Positions 8,383 through 18,538 are shown, numbered from the stretch's first letter. The stretch is DNA of 64,000 bases from Zoogloea sp041914405 (GCF_041914405.1 NZ_JAYSDK010000010.1:84382-148381); one strand, 5' to 3'. Notes: generated by a model from the letters alone, not told the origin. Made by a program: numbers and translations.

Positions 8383-9135
8383 GTGCCCGCTGATTTTCCC
8401 CGCCTGCGCGACCACCTTCTCGACCCCAGCGGCGGCCTGGTATATCACCTGCGCGCATGGCACCACCGGCATGAGCGCTGGGCGGCCTTCCATGCCGCGG
8501 TGGCCGGCTGGCTCGACGGCTGGCAGGTTGCCGAGAGGACACTCGTCATCGTCGGCCCCAATGCAGGCTACGCGCTGCCGGACGGCTTCCTGGCCCGGTT
8601 TGAGTGCGTCATCGCACTGGAGCCTGATCCTATCGCCCGTCGCCTGCTGGCCCGCCGACGCGATGCAGCAGCGCTCCGATTCGACCGGCTGGACTGCCTG
8701 CGCACGCGGGACGGGCTCGCATGGCTGGCGGAGCGCTTTCCGGGCGCGGCTTTTTTGTTCTCCAACGTACTCGGACAAGTCGATGCTCCGGAAGAGAACT
8801 GGTCCACGCTACTCGGGCGCCACCTGGCCGAACGCAACTGGGCGAGCTACCACGATGTGATCTCGACCAGCGCTGCGCCAAGACGCTTGAAGGAACTCAC
8901 GATCACGGAAACGGAGAACCTGGAAACGACGCTGGCGCACTTCTGGCCGGGGCAGGCCATCACGGTGACGGACCATGCCACTTTCCACCTCAGCGGCATT
9001 GGCCCCTTTGCCTACGTGCCGTGGCCGATCAACGGATCACGCTGGCAACTGGTCGAATGGGCCGTCCATCAAGCTCAGGCCCAGGTATTGACGCGGCTCC
9101 CCGATGCATCCCGCCCACCTGCGACGCTCAGGTAA
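8383..9135 (+). CDS. Conserved hypothetical protein
   Basis: 250-residue soluble protein with a GTG start at 8383. Residues 50-85 contain a Rossmann-like strand-loop (RTLVIVGPNAGYALP) followed by ALEPDPIARRLL, which resembles a nucleotide or SAM pocket, but no standard methyltransferase motif set is complete. It ends in a Pro/Ala-rich tail. The last 61 bp overlap the convergent metalloprotease-like gene. I recognise no named family. Confidence 0.7.
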   Translation: MPADFPRLRDHLLDPSGGLVYHLRAWHHRHERWAAFHAAVAGWLDGWQVAERTLVIVGPNAGYALPDGFLARFECVIALEPDPIARRLLARRRDAAALRFDRLDCLRTRDGLAWLAERFPGAAFLFSNVLGQVDAPEENWSTLLGRHLAERNWASYHDVISTSAAPRRLKELTITETENLETTLAHFWPGQAITVTDHATFHLSGIGPFAYVPWPINGSRWQLVEWAVHQAQAQVLTRLPDASRPPATLR

Positions 9136-9653
9136 AGGGCACTGGCCGGGTCGTCGTTGCCCCTGCGGGTAGGTGGAGCACTGGCCGACTGGCTGGAAGC
9201 ATCCGCCAGCGCGATGCGTGCCTCGGTCGCCATCTGGTCGGCCCGTGCGGCAATGCTGCGGTCCTGGGCAGACGGGTCGGCCGGCGCCAGTGCCGACGCG
9301 CGGATCTGCTGGGCCTTGCGCAAGGTGTCCTGGGGCGTGCGCCCCGGCGAGACGTCAATGCCGACCTCACCGCCATTGGCATAGCGCTTGCCGTCCGGGC
9401 CGGTCTCGTAGGTGTAGCTGGCTCCGCTGGTGACAACCCCGGCACCGGCTGCGATGTGGGCCAGCTCGTGGGCCCTCACGGCCCGGTCCCGTTCCTGCAG
9501 CTTGGCGACGACACGCTGGTCCGACTCGCTCAGCCTGCCGCTCACTGCGGCCTGCTTCTGCTCCGTGGACGCAGCCGTCCGCACCTTGGTCTGGGCGGCC
9601 AGGGCCTGGCTGAGGACAGCAAGAGAGGACGTACCGATGGACGGAACGGACAT
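9075..9653 (-). CDS. Putative metalloprotease of the CJM1_0395/SprA-related family
   Basis: About 192 residues. The core has VRAHELAHIAAGAG, an HExxH-like zinc site (HELAH), then the family-typical SGASYTYETGPDGKRYANGG and EVGIDVSPGRTPQDTLRKAQ, and ALAPADPSAQDRSIAARA. The N- and C-terminal parts are low-complexity. Start choice is between GTG at 9662 and ATG at 9653; neither has a clear ribosome site. Members are putative zinc peptidases of unknown substrate. It overlaps the 3' end of the convergent hypothetical gene. Confidence 0.75.
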   Translation of the reverse strand: MSVPSIGTSSLAVLSQALAAQTKVRTAASTEQKQAAVSGRLSESDQRVVAKLQERDRAVRAHELAHIAAGAGVVTSGASYTYETGPDGKRYANGGEVGIDVSPGRTPQDTLRKAQQIRASALAPADPSAQDRSIAARADQMATEARIALADASSQSASAPPTRRGNDDPASALYLSVAGGRDASGSRVNTWA

Positions 9654-9672
9654 GGGTGACACAAAGGGGATC

Positions 9673-9693
9673 CCGTCTATAAAGACTAGACGG
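9673..9693. terminator. Hairpin between livF and the metalloprotease gene
   Basis: Seven-base perfect stem CCGTCTA / TAGACGG with a seven-base loop, without a T-run. It is probably a structural element in the metalloprotease leader; a terminator role is weak. Confidence 0.3.
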
Positions 9694-9720
9694 CGAAACC
9701 CTCCACGTCAGCCCTCTCCG

Positions 9721-10446
9721 TCACTCACCCAGGTAGGCCGCGCGCACCTTGGGATCAGCCAGCAGCTCGGCACCCGAACCGCTGAGGGTGATGCGCCCGG
9801 ACTCCATCACATAAGCCCGCTGGGAAAACTCCAGCGCCAGGTTGGCGTTCTGCTCGACCAGCAGGATCGTCACCCCCTCGGCGGCCACCGAGCGGATCAC
9901 CTCGAAGATCTTCTCCACCACCAGCGGCGCCAGGCCCATCGACGGTTCGTCAAGCAACAGCAGCTTGGGCCGCGACAGCAGCGCGCGGCCGATGGCCACC
10001 ATCTGCTGCTCGCCGCCGGACAGGGTGCCGGCCACCTGGGCCAGGCGCTCCTTGACCCGCGGCAGCATGCCGAAGATACGCTCCATGTCGGCCTCGACGG
10101 CGTCCGTGTCACGCCGGCAGTAAGCGCCCATGCGCAGGTTTTCCTCGACGGTCAAGCGCGTGAAGATACCGCGCCCCTCCGGCACCAGGGCCAGGCCCTT
10201 GCGCAGGCGCTTGTGGGCCGGCAGCTTGTCGATGGCCTCGCCGGCATAGCGGATCTCACCTCCGGCGGTGCCGAGGGTGCCGGCAATGGCGTTCAGCGTG
10301 GTGGTCTTGCCGGCGCCGTTGGCTCCGATCAGGGACACCAGTTCCCCCTTCGCCAGTTCCAGGCTGATGCCCTTCACCGCCTCGATAGCACCGTAGGCGA
10401 CCTTGGTGTCGCGCAGCTGGAGGATCGGCGTGTTCGCGTCGCTCAT
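9721..10446 (-). CDS. livF: Branched-chain amino-acid ABC transporter ATPase LivF
   Basis: 241-residue ATPase of the high-affinity Leu/Ile/Val importer. Walker A is GANGAGKTTT, the signature LSGGEQQ, Walker B LLLLDEPSMGLAP and the switch His is in the usual distal position. The LivF-specific EGRGIFTRLTVEENL is present. Its start overlaps the livG stop in an ATGA, indicating translational coupling. It is the last gene of the liv operon. Confidence 0.95.
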   Translation of the reverse strand: MSDANTPILQLRDTKVAYGAIEAVKGISLELAKGELVSLIGANGAGKTTTLNAIAGTLGTAGGEIRYAGEAIDKLPAHKRLRKGLALVPEGRGIFTRLTVEENLRMGAYCRRDTDAVEADMERIFGMLPRVKERLAQVAGTLSGGEQQMVAIGRALLSRPKLLLLDEPSMGLAPLVVEKIFEVIRSVAAEGVTILLVEQNANLALEFSQRAYVMESGRITLSGSGAELLADPKVRAAYLGE

Positions 10447-11227
10447 GCCGCCGCTCCCGTCTTATGGGTGCCATGCCCACCCAGGTAGGCGGAAATCACG
10501 GCATCGTTCTTCTGCACCTCGGCGGGCACGTCTTCGGCGATCTTCTTGCCGAAGTCGAGCACCGCGAGGCGGTCGCACAAGCCCATCACCAGCTTCACGT
10601 CGTGCTCGATAAGCAGCACGGTGACGCCGTCGTGGCGGATGGTCTGCACCAGTTCGCGCAGCTTGGCGGTCTCGGTGGCATTCATGCCCGCTGCCGGCTC
10701 GTCGAGCGCCAGCAGCTGCGGCTCGGTGGCCAGTGCGCGAGCGATCTCCAGACGGCGCTGGTCGCCGTAGGAAAGGTTCTTCGACACCGTGTCGGCGAAG
10801 CGCTCGATGCCGACGTAACGCAGGAGCTCATAGGCGCGCTCGGTGATCAAGCGTTCCTCCTCCTTGGCCTGGCGGGTTTGCAGCAGGATCGAGAACGGGT
10901 TGGCGCGGGAGCGGATGTGGTGGCCCGCCATCACGTTCTCCAGCGCGGTCATGTCGCGAAACAGGCGGATGTTCTGGAAGGTGCGGGCGATGCCGGCCTC
11001 CACAACCTTGTGCGGCTTGCCGGTGGGCAGCTCGGTGCCATTGAACACCAACTCGCCGCCGTCCGGCACGTAGGCGCCGGTCAGCACGTTGAAGAAGGTC
11101 GTCTTGCCGGCGCCGTTGGGGCCGATCAGGCCATACACCTCGCCCTTGCGGATGGTCAGGGACACATCGGACAGGGCCGTCAGGCCGCCGAAGCGCTTGG
11201 TGATGCCGCGGGCTTCAAGCAGGGTGA

Positions 11228-11231
<4 letters not shown>
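10443..11231 (-). CDS. livG: Branched-chain amino-acid ABC transporter ATPase LivG
   Basis: 262-residue partner ATPase. Walker A GPNGAGKTTFFN, signature LSYGDQRRLEIARAL and Walker B LLALDEPAAGMN are intact. The LivG-typical C-terminus (VLDFGKKIAEDVPAEVQ) is followed by KNDAVISAYLGG. Its start overlaps the livM stop by four bases and its stop overlaps livF by four, so the three are coupled. Confidence 0.95.
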
Positions 11232-12328
<1,097 letters not shown>

Positions 12329-12345
12329 TTTTTCAGCCTCCCCTG

Positions 12346-13278
12346 CTACGCCCGGTCCGCCACGCGCTCACCCAGCAGGCCAGTGGGCCGGAAGATGAGC
12401 ACGATGCCGAGGATCATGAACGCGAAGATGTCCTGATAGCTGGAATTGAGGAAGCCGAAACTCATGTCCTCGATGTAGCCGGCGCCGATGGATTCGACGA
12501 GGCCCAGCACCAGCCCGCCGAGCATCGCTCCGCCCAGGTTGCCGATGCCGCCCAGCACCGCTGCGGTGAAGGCCTTGAGGCCGGGCATGAAACCCATCGC
12601 GTAGTGGGCGATGCCGTAGTTGGACGAGAACATCACGCCGGCCACAGCCGCCAGCGCAGAACCGATGATGAAGGTGGCCGCGATGATCTTGTTGGTGTCC
12701 ACGCCCATCAGGCTCGCCACCTTGTGGTTCTCGGCGGTGGCGCGCATCGCGCGGCCGAGGCGGGTCTTATTGACGAGCAGCATCAAGGCCACCATCAACG
12801 CAGCCGACACCACCAGGATGGCAATCTGCACCGGCGTGATGAAGACGCCGGCCACCGGCTCCAGCGGCGCGGTGGACACCAGCTGCGGAAAGGTATGGTA
12901 GTTGCGGCCCCAGATGATCATCGCGATCGTCTGCAGCAGGAAGGACACGCCGATGGCTGTGATCAGTGGCGCCAGCCGCGGCGCGTTGCGCAGGCGGCGG
13001 TAGGCGGTACGTTCGATGGTGTAGCCGAGCACCATGCACACCAGCACCGAGACGGAAAGCCCGGCAAGCAGCGTCGGCACCAGGCCGAGTTCGGGCGCAT
13101 GGGTCTGGATCAGGCGGATTGCCTCGAGGGCGACCAGCGCGCCAACCATCAGCACGTCACCGTGGGCGAAATTGATCAGGCCGAGAATGCCATAGACCAT
13201 CGTGTAGCCGAGGGCGACCAGCGCATACACGCTGCCCACGACGAGGCCATTCACGGTTTGTTGGAGGAGGGTTTCCAT
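12346..13278 (-). CDS. livH: Branched-chain amino-acid ABC transporter permease LivH
   Basis: 310-residue permease. It begins METLLQQTVNGLVVGSVYAL and contains the LivH hallmark MVYGILGLINFAHGD plus GRAMRATAENHKVASLMG for coupling to the ATPases. Eight or so membrane helices are predicted. GGAGGAG-like sequence precedes the ATG at 13278. A 181-bp spacer holding a REPIN-like repeat separates it from livK. Confidence 0.95.
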   Translation of the reverse strand: METLLQQTVNGLVVGSVYALVALGYTMVYGILGLINFAHGDVLMVGALVALEAIRLIQTHAPELGLVPTLLAGLSVSVLVCMVLGYTIERTAYRRLRNAPRLAPLITAIGVSFLLQTIAMIIWGRNYHTFPQLVSTAPLEPVAGVFITPVQIAILVVSAALMVALMLLVNKTRLGRAMRATAENHKVASLMGVDTNKIIAATFIIGSALAAVAGVMFSSNYGIAHYAMGFMPGLKAFTAAVLGGIGNLGGAMLGGLVLGLVESIGAGYIEDMSFGFLNSSYQDIFAFMILGIVLIFRPTGLLGERVADRA

Positions 13279-13320
13279 TAAGGGTGATGCGCGACAAAGA
13301 GAAGGAAGGGAAAGCCCCCC

Positions 13321-13412
13321 GTGGGGGCGAATTCATTCGCCCGCGGACGTGAGACGCAGAGCTTGAGCGGAGCGGTAAGACGCGTGCCAAGAGCGAATGA
13401 ATTCGCCCCCAC
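13321..13412. repeat. REPIN-like element (two inverted REP copies)
   Basis: Two perfect 20-base inverted arms, 13321-13340 and 13393-13412, each containing the GGGGGCGAAT/ATTCGC palindrome, flank a 52-base spacer. RNA from either strand could fold into one long hairpin. It sits between livK and livH inside the operon. Confidence 0.8.
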
Positions 13413-13459
13413 ACATGCGCCACACAGCTCCACCCCCACGGGCCTGGTGCCGGAGCGGA

Positions 13460-14572
13460 TTACTGCACGGCCTCCCACTTACCGGCCTTGAACTGGTAGA
13501 CGGTGACCGCGCCGTCCTTGATGTCGCCCTTGGCGTCGAAGGCCACGGTACCGATCACGCCGGGGAAATGCACCTTCGAGATGAAGGGGCCGTACTTGGC
13601 CGGGTCGGAACTGTTGGCTGCCTTCATCGCCTCGATGATCGCCGCAGTGGCGTCATAGGAATACGGCGCATAGATCTGCACGTCGGTGTTGAAGCGCTTC
13701 TTGAAGCGGGCGTTGAAGTCCTTGCCACCCGGCATCTTGTCCAGCGGGAGGCCAGGCTGGGTGCAGAAAGCGTTGGCACCGATCGCGTCGCCGGCCAGCT
13801 TGGCGATCTCGCCAGTGCAGCCGCCGTCGCCGGTGATGAACTTGGCGGTAATGCCGAGCTGCTTGATCTGCTTGAGCATCGGACCGCCCTGGGTATCCAT
13901 GCCGCTATAAACGATCACGTCCGGATTCTGGGCCTTGATACGGGTCAGGATGGCCAGGAAGTCGGTGGCCTTGTCGCTGGTGAATTCACGCCCGGTCAGA
14001 GTACCGCCGGCGGCCTTGACGGCCTTGTCCACCTCGTCGGCGAGGCCCTGGCCGTAGGCCGTGCGGTCGTCGATCAGGGCGATCCGCTTGCCCAGCTTGG
14101 TGGCGGCGTAGCGGCCGATGGCCTGACCTTGCTGCACGTCATTGGCGATGGTGCGGAAAGCGCCCTTGAAGCCCTGCTGAGTCAGCTTGGGGTTGGTCGA
14201 GGCCGGCGACACCTGCGGCAGGCCGGCTTCGTTATAGATCCGCGAGGCGGGGATGGAGGCACCGGAATTAAGGTGGCCAATGACGCCCTTCACACCGCTG
14301 TCAGCCAAACGCTGAGCCACCGTGGTGGCGGTCTTCGGATCGGCCTGGTCGTCCTCGGCCTGCACCTCGAACTTCACTTTCTTGCCGCCCAGGGTCACGC
14401 CCTTGGCGTTGTACTCCTCGATGGCCAGGCGCACGCCGTTCTCGATGTCCTTACCCAGGTGGGCCTGGGTGCCGGTCAGCGGCGCAGCGGTGCCGAGCTT
14501 GACGACTTCCTGGGCGTAGGCGCCAGATGCACCAAGACTGAGCACGGCGAGGGCGACAAGGGTGTGTTTCAT
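13460..14572 (-). CDS. livK: Branched-chain amino-acid binding protein (LivK-like), copy 1
   Basis: 370-residue periplasmic type-I binding protein. The signal peptide is MKHTLVALAVLSLGASGAYA and the mature start QEVVKLGTAAPLTGTQAHLG is typical. Conserved segments VIGHLNSGASIPAS and IDDRTAYGQGLADE are present. GAGGAG precedes the ATG at 14572. It lies next to livHMGF, so it is the likely cognate receptor. A close paralogue is immediately upstream. Leu/Ile/Val is the family default, but the exact ligand is not readable. Confidence 0.92.
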   Translation of the reverse strand: MKHTLVALAVLSLGASGAYAQEVVKLGTAAPLTGTQAHLGKDIENGVRLAIEEYNAKGVTLGGKKVKFEVQAEDDQADPKTATTVAQRLADSGVKGVIGHLNSGASIPASRIYNEAGLPQVSPASTNPKLTQQGFKGAFRTIANDVQQGQAIGRYAATKLGKRIALIDDRTAYGQGLADEVDKAVKAAGGTLTGREFTSDKATDFLAILTRIKAQNPDVIVYSGMDTQGGPMLKQIKQLGITAKFITGDGGCTGEIAKLAGDAIGANAFCTQPGLPLDKMPGGKDFNARFKKRFNTDVQIYAPYSYDATAAIIEAMKAANSSDPAKYGPFISKVHFPGVIGTVAFDAKGDIKDGAVTVYQFKAGKWEAVQ

Positions 14573-14628
14573 GCGGGTTTCTCCTCTTATTTGTATGGTG
14601 TGCAAAAGCCAAGCAACTTCGGGGCCGT

Positions 14629-15753
14629 TCAGTTGCGGGGCTCCCACTGGCCGGCCTTGAACTGGTACAGGGACACGCCGCCTTCACGGCTGTCGCCATT
14701 GGCATCGAAACCAATGTTGCCGGTGACGCCCTTGAACGCGACTTTCTGCATCAGCGGCAGATAACGGGCGGGATCGGCCGAATTAGCAAGCTTCATGGCT
14801 TCGATCAGCGCGGTAGTGGCATCGTAGCTGTAGGGCGCATAAAGCTGCACCGGCACCTTGAAACGCGCCTTGAAACGCTCGTTGAACTGCTTGCCACCAG
14901 GCATCTTGTCCATCGGGATACCTGCCTTGGTGCAATACACGTCCTCGCTCATCGACGTACCGGCGATCTTGATCATCTCGGCGGTGCAAGCACCGTCGCC
15001 ACCCAGGTATTTGGCGTTGATGCCGAGTTGCTTCATCTGCTTCAGGAGCGGCGCCCCCTGGGCATCCATGCCACCGTAGAAGATCGCATCCGGCTGGGCA
15101 GCCTTCAGCTTTGTCAGGATGGACGCAAAATCCGTGGCCTTGTCGGACGTGAACTCCCGCCCAACCGGCGCCAGGCTGCGGCGCTTGAGGCTGTCCACCA
15201 CCGCATCAGCCAGCCCCTGGCCGTAGGCTGTGCGATCGTCGATGACGGCGATACGCTTGGCCTTCAGCACATCGGCCGCGAAGCCGACCATCGCCGCGCC
15301 CTGCTGGGTGTCGTTGGCGATGACCCGGTAGGTCGTACGGTAGCGCTGCTGGGTGAGCTTGGGGCTGGTGGAAGACGGGGTGATCGCCGGGATGCCAGCT
15401 TGCTCGTAGATACGCGAGGCGGGGATCGACGCACCGGAGGTGACGTGCCCGACCACCCCCTTCACCCCCGCATCGGCGAGGCGCTGGGCCACCGTGGTCG
15501 CGGTACGCGGATCGCCCTGGTCGTCCTCGGAAAGCAGCTCGAAACGCACCTTCTGCCCGCCGAGCACCACGCCCTTCGCGTTGGCGTCGTCGAGCGCCAA
15601 CTGGGCACCGTATTGCTCATCCTTACCCACATGGGCGATCGGCCCGGTCAGCGGTCCGGCAAAGCCGATCTTCACGACCGTGTCGGCCCAAGCCAACGTG
15701 CCGGCGGACATCGTCAGGCCAGCCAGGACCAGCATCATCGCGTTCCGTTTCAA
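14629..15753 (-). CDS. Branched-chain amino-acid binding protein (LivK-like), copy 2
   Basis: 374-residue paralogue of the next gene with the same motifs (VVGHVTSGASIPAS, IDDRTAYGQGLADA). I chose a TTG start at 15753, because GGAGGA lies seven bases upstream and gives a good signal peptide (MKRNAMMLVLAGLTMSAGTL); an ATG at 15780 is the alternative. 56 bp separate it from copy 1. Two receptors for one permease suggest broadened ligand range. It is transcribed divergently from the BamE-like lipoprotein gene. Confidence 0.9.
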   Translation of the reverse strand: MKRNAMMLVLAGLTMSAGTLAWADTVVKIGFAGPLTGPIAHVGKDEQYGAQLALDDANAKGVVLGGQKVRFELLSEDDQGDPRTATTVAQRLADAGVKGVVGHVTSGASIPASRIYEQAGIPAITPSSTSPKLTQQRYRTTYRVIANDTQQGAAMVGFAADVLKAKRIAVIDDRTAYGQGLADAVVDSLKRRSLAPVGREFTSDKATDFASILTKLKAAQPDAIFYGGMDAQGAPLLKQMKQLGINAKYLGGDGACTAEMIKIAGTSMSEDVYCTKAGIPMDKMPGGKQFNERFKARFKVPVQLYAPYSYDATTALIEAMKLANSADPARYLPLMQKVAFKGVTGNIGFDANGDSREGGVSLYQFKAGQWEPRN

Positions 15754-15873
15754 CAGTCCATCCTCCGCCAAGTGCTTCATGCCAGAATTGCCCGGTAACC
15801 CCCGGCCGTATTGGGGAGGATTGTAACCAAGCCCGGCCGCTTTGACCGGAAACGGGCAGATATGGAGCCCCTG

Positions 15874-16356
15874 ATGCGCCAACTGATCGCCCTCTTGCTC
15901 GGCGCCCTGGCTGCCCTCGGCCTGGCCGGCTGCGACGCCACGAACATGAAAGACCTCAAACCCGGCATGTCCACCGGCTACGACGTGCGGGCCAAGCTCG
16001 GCCAGCCCGGCATCGAGTGGCGCAACGAGGACGGCAGCGTGACCTGGGAATACACCCGCCAGCCCGAAGGCACCGAGTGCTTCATGGCCACCATCGGCCC
16101 AGACAACATCCTGCGCAGCCTGGAAAACGTACTGACCCCGGAGAACTTCGCCCGCGTGCAGCCCGGTTGGACCCGCGACCAGGTCCGCCGCCTGCTCGGC
16201 AAACCGCGCAGCATCCAGAAATTCGCGCTGAAAAAGGAGGAAGTGTGGGACTGGCGCCTGCCGCCGGAATTCAACGCTGCCATTTTCTTTAACATCCATT
16301 TCAACGAGAACGGCGTCGTGACGGGCACCAGTCGCAGCACTGAAGTACGGGGATAA
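15874..16356 (+). CDS. BamE/SmpA-OmlA domain lipoprotein
   Basis: 160-residue lipoprotein with the lipobox LAGC (Cys at about 20). Two repeats of the SmpA/OmlA fold are visible: one starts LKPGMSTGYDVRAKLGQPG and the second VQPGWTRDQVRRLLGKPRS. Canonical BamE has one such domain in about 110-120 residues, so this is a tandem-domain relative and not the core BamE of the outer-membrane assembly complex. The start at 15874 has GGAG seven bases before it; ATG at 15862 is in frame but lacks one. Confidence 0.8.
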   Translation: MRQLIALLLGALAALGLAGCDATNMKDLKPGMSTGYDVRAKLGQPGIEWRNEDGSVTWEYTRQPEGTECFMATIGPDNILRSLENVLTPENFARVQPGWTRDQVRRLLGKPRSIQKFALKKEEVWDWRLPPEFNAAIFFNIHFNENGVVTGTSRSTEVRG

Positions 16357-16480
16357 TTGAGAAAACCACTCAAGAAACACGGCTTTTGTCAAAAAGTCCG
16401 ACAGCATGTGAAGTTAGACCTTCAGCATTGCCCGCCGGATCCGTTATATAAGCGCACTGTCCCTGCCCCCGGAGCCCAGC

Positions 16481-18307
16481 GTGCGCAACAACCAGCCAGT
16501 CACCCAGACCGAGTACGCCATCCCCGATGGTGCGGCGATCATCAGCCGCACCGACCGGGAGGGCAAGATCACCGACTGCAATGACGAATTCGTCGCTGCC
16601 AGCGGTTTCACCTACGATGAACTCATCGGCCAGCCCCACAACGTCGTCCGCCACCCCGACATGCCGTCGGAAGCGTACCGCGATATGTGGGACACCCTAT
16701 CCCGCGGCCGCCCGTGGAGTGGCATCGTCAAGAACCGCCGCAAGAACGGGGACTTCTACTGGGTGAAGGCCACCGCCACACCGCTTGCGGACGGCTCCGG
16801 CTACATGTCCGTGCGGATCAAGGCCACCCGCAGCGAAATCAGTGGCGCGGAAGCCCTTTACGCCCAGATGCGGCGCGATGCGTCGATCCGCCTGCAGGAA
16901 GGCCAGTTGGCCCCCCGCGGTCTTGCCGCGCTGGCCCAGCGGATCGTGCCGACAATCGGCATCAGCACCCGAATTTACCTGCTCGCCGCCTTCCTGGCAG
17001 CCCTCGGCGCCGGCTTCGGCAGCCTCGGGCTGCACAACGCGGCCGAGGCCCGCGATGCACTGAAGAGCAGCCAGGCCGCCCATGCCGAAATCGCCCAGCA
17101 GGTCGCGGCCTTGCGCACGCAGGTGCAGGGCAGTGGCAACCCGGAAGCGGGCGGACTGGAGCAGCTCGGCACCACGTTGCGCCGTCAGGAAGCTGCCGCC
17201 CAGGAGGAATACACCCGCGCCGAAGCCCGCTATCAGGGCTTTTTGCAGCTCTTCCTCGGCCTCGGGACCGTCGGGCTGATCACCGCGGTACTCGCCAGCC
17301 TGCTGATGACCCGCCGCCTGCGCCAGTCCGTCGCAGCCGGCAAGAGCGTCGCCGAAGCGATCGCCAGCGGCAACCTGCTCCACCCCCTGCCCCACGCCGG
17401 CAACGACGAGTTGGGCGCACTGATCGTCCACATGGCGGTCATGCGTAACAACCTGCATGAACTGATCGCCTCGATCCGCAACCAGGTCACCTCACTGCTC
17501 GCCAACGCCCGCCAGCTCAGCCAGACCGCCAGCGACACCCACCAGCTGGCCGAGGAGCAGTCCGAATCAGCCTCGGCGATGGCCGCCGCGGTCGAGGAGC
17601 TGTCGGTATCCATCGACCACATCAGCGACCACGCCCGTGAATCGCGGGAGCTCTCGGAAGGCTCCGGCAGCCAGGCCAGCAGCAGTGCCAAAGTCATTTC
17701 GGCGGCGGCTGGCGAAATGCGTGCGATCGCCGAATCGGTGAACGAGTCGGCCAATTCGGTGCGGGATCTCGAAAGCCTGTCCGGCGACATCTCGATGATC
17801 GTCGGCGTCATCCGCGACATCGCCGACCAGACCAACCTGCTCGCCCTCAATGCCGCCATCGAGGCCGCCCGCGCCGGCGAATCGGGGCGCGGCTTCGCGG
17901 TGGTGGCAGACGAAGTACGCAAGCTGGCCGAGCGCACGGCCAATTCCACCGCCGAGATCACCACGATGATCGAGCGCATCCAGAGCGCCACCCGTGGTGC
18001 AGCCGACGATATGGAGGCCGGCGTCACCCGGGTCGCCCGCGGCGTCTCGCTTGCCGACGAGGCCGGCTCCACGGTTGGCAGCATCCAGGACAGCACCCAG
18101 AAGGTGCTCGCCTCGGTAGCGGGCATCACACTGGGCCTGGAAGAACAATCGACAGCGGCGCGGGACATCGCGCAGCGAGTCGAACGCATCGCCGGCGCCT
18201 CCGAATCCAACGCTGCCAGCGCCGCCACACTGACCCGTGCGGCAGGCGAACTGGCCGAGCTGTCCCGTCAGCTGGAAGCCGTATCTGGACGCTTCCGTAT
18301 CGCATGA
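16481..18307 (+). CDS. PAS-domain methyl-accepting chemotaxis protein (Aer-like)
   Basis: 608-residue chemoreceptor. The N-terminal cytoplasmic PAS domain (about 8-125) has the Aer features NDEFVAASGFTYDELIGQPHN, HPDMP and DFYWVKATATP, suggesting FAD and redox or oxygen sensing. Two membrane helices flank a short periplasmic loop (about 165-185 and 250-275), then HAMP and the signalling domain with the hairpin tip DQTNLLALNAAIEAARAG. The start is GTG with GGAG upstream. It has no linked che genes here. Energy taxis is the expected role; FAD binding is inferred from family resemblance. Confidence 0.85.
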   Translation: MRNNQPVTQTEYAIPDGAAIISRTDREGKITDCNDEFVAASGFTYDELIGQPHNVVRHPDMPSEAYRDMWDTLSRGRPWSGIVKNRRKNGDFYWVKATATPLADGSGYMSVRIKATRSEISGAEALYAQMRRDASIRLQEGQLAPRGLAALAQRIVPTIGISTRIYLLAAFLAALGAGFGSLGLHNAAEARDALKSSQAAHAEIAQQVAALRTQVQGSGNPEAGGLEQLGTTLRRQEAAAQEEYTRAEARYQGFLQLFLGLGTVGLITAVLASLLMTRRLRQSVAAGKSVAEAIASGNLLHPLPHAGNDELGALIVHMAVMRNNLHELIASIRNQVTSLLANARQLSQTASDTHQLAEEQSESASAMAAAVEELSVSIDHISDHARESRELSEGSGSQASSSAKVISAAAGEMRAIAESVNESANSVRDLESLSGDISMIVGVIRDIADQTNLLALNAAIEAARAGESGRGFAVVADEVRKLAERTANSTAEITTMIERIQSATRGAADDMEAGVTRVARGVSLADEAGSTVGSIQDSTQKVLASVAGITLGLEEQSTAARDIAQRVERIAGASESNAASAATLTRAAGELAELSRQLEAVSGRFRIA

Positions 18308-18314
18308 TGCAGCG

Positions 18315-18350
18315 CAGGTGCTCCAGCGTGCACATTGCATGGAGCACCTG
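18315..18350. promoter_or_regulatory. 11-bp inverted repeat upstream of exaC
   Basis: CAGGTGCTCCA and TGGAGCACCTG form a perfect dyad with a 14-base spacer, about 120-150 bp upstream of the exaC sigma-54 promoter. It could be an activator (AcoR-like) enhancer or the end hairpin of the chemoreceptor mRNA; there is no T-run, which favours the former slightly. Confidence 0.4.
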
Positions 18351-18465
18351 TATCAAATCTGGACACTTCATCAACACCCACATCGCACTGCACAATAAAT
18401 AGACAATCCGGTCAAGGTACTGATAAACAAGACATTTGAGTTCATAACCTGGTCTGATTGCGTAC

Positions 18466-18481
18466 TGGCATGCCCCCTGCT
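18466..18481 (+). promoter_or_regulatory. Sigma-54 promoter of exaC
   Basis: TGGCATG, CCCC, CTGCT with exact -24/-12 spacing, two mismatches from the RpoN consensus. Predicted start near 18493, about 45 bases before the ATG. AcoR/sigma-54 control of acetaldehyde dehydrogenases is known in related bacteria. Confidence 0.75.
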
Positions 18482-18538
18482 GAATAAGGTTCAGCGCTGC
18501 ACGAAGCGTTTTCGAACCGACACCTGGAGGAGATACCC

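Noticed and set aside
16357..16480. Possible sigma-28 promoter before the Aer-like receptor
   Set aside because: I looked for TAAAG/TCAAG with GCCGATA at proper spacing and found only fragments, not a site.
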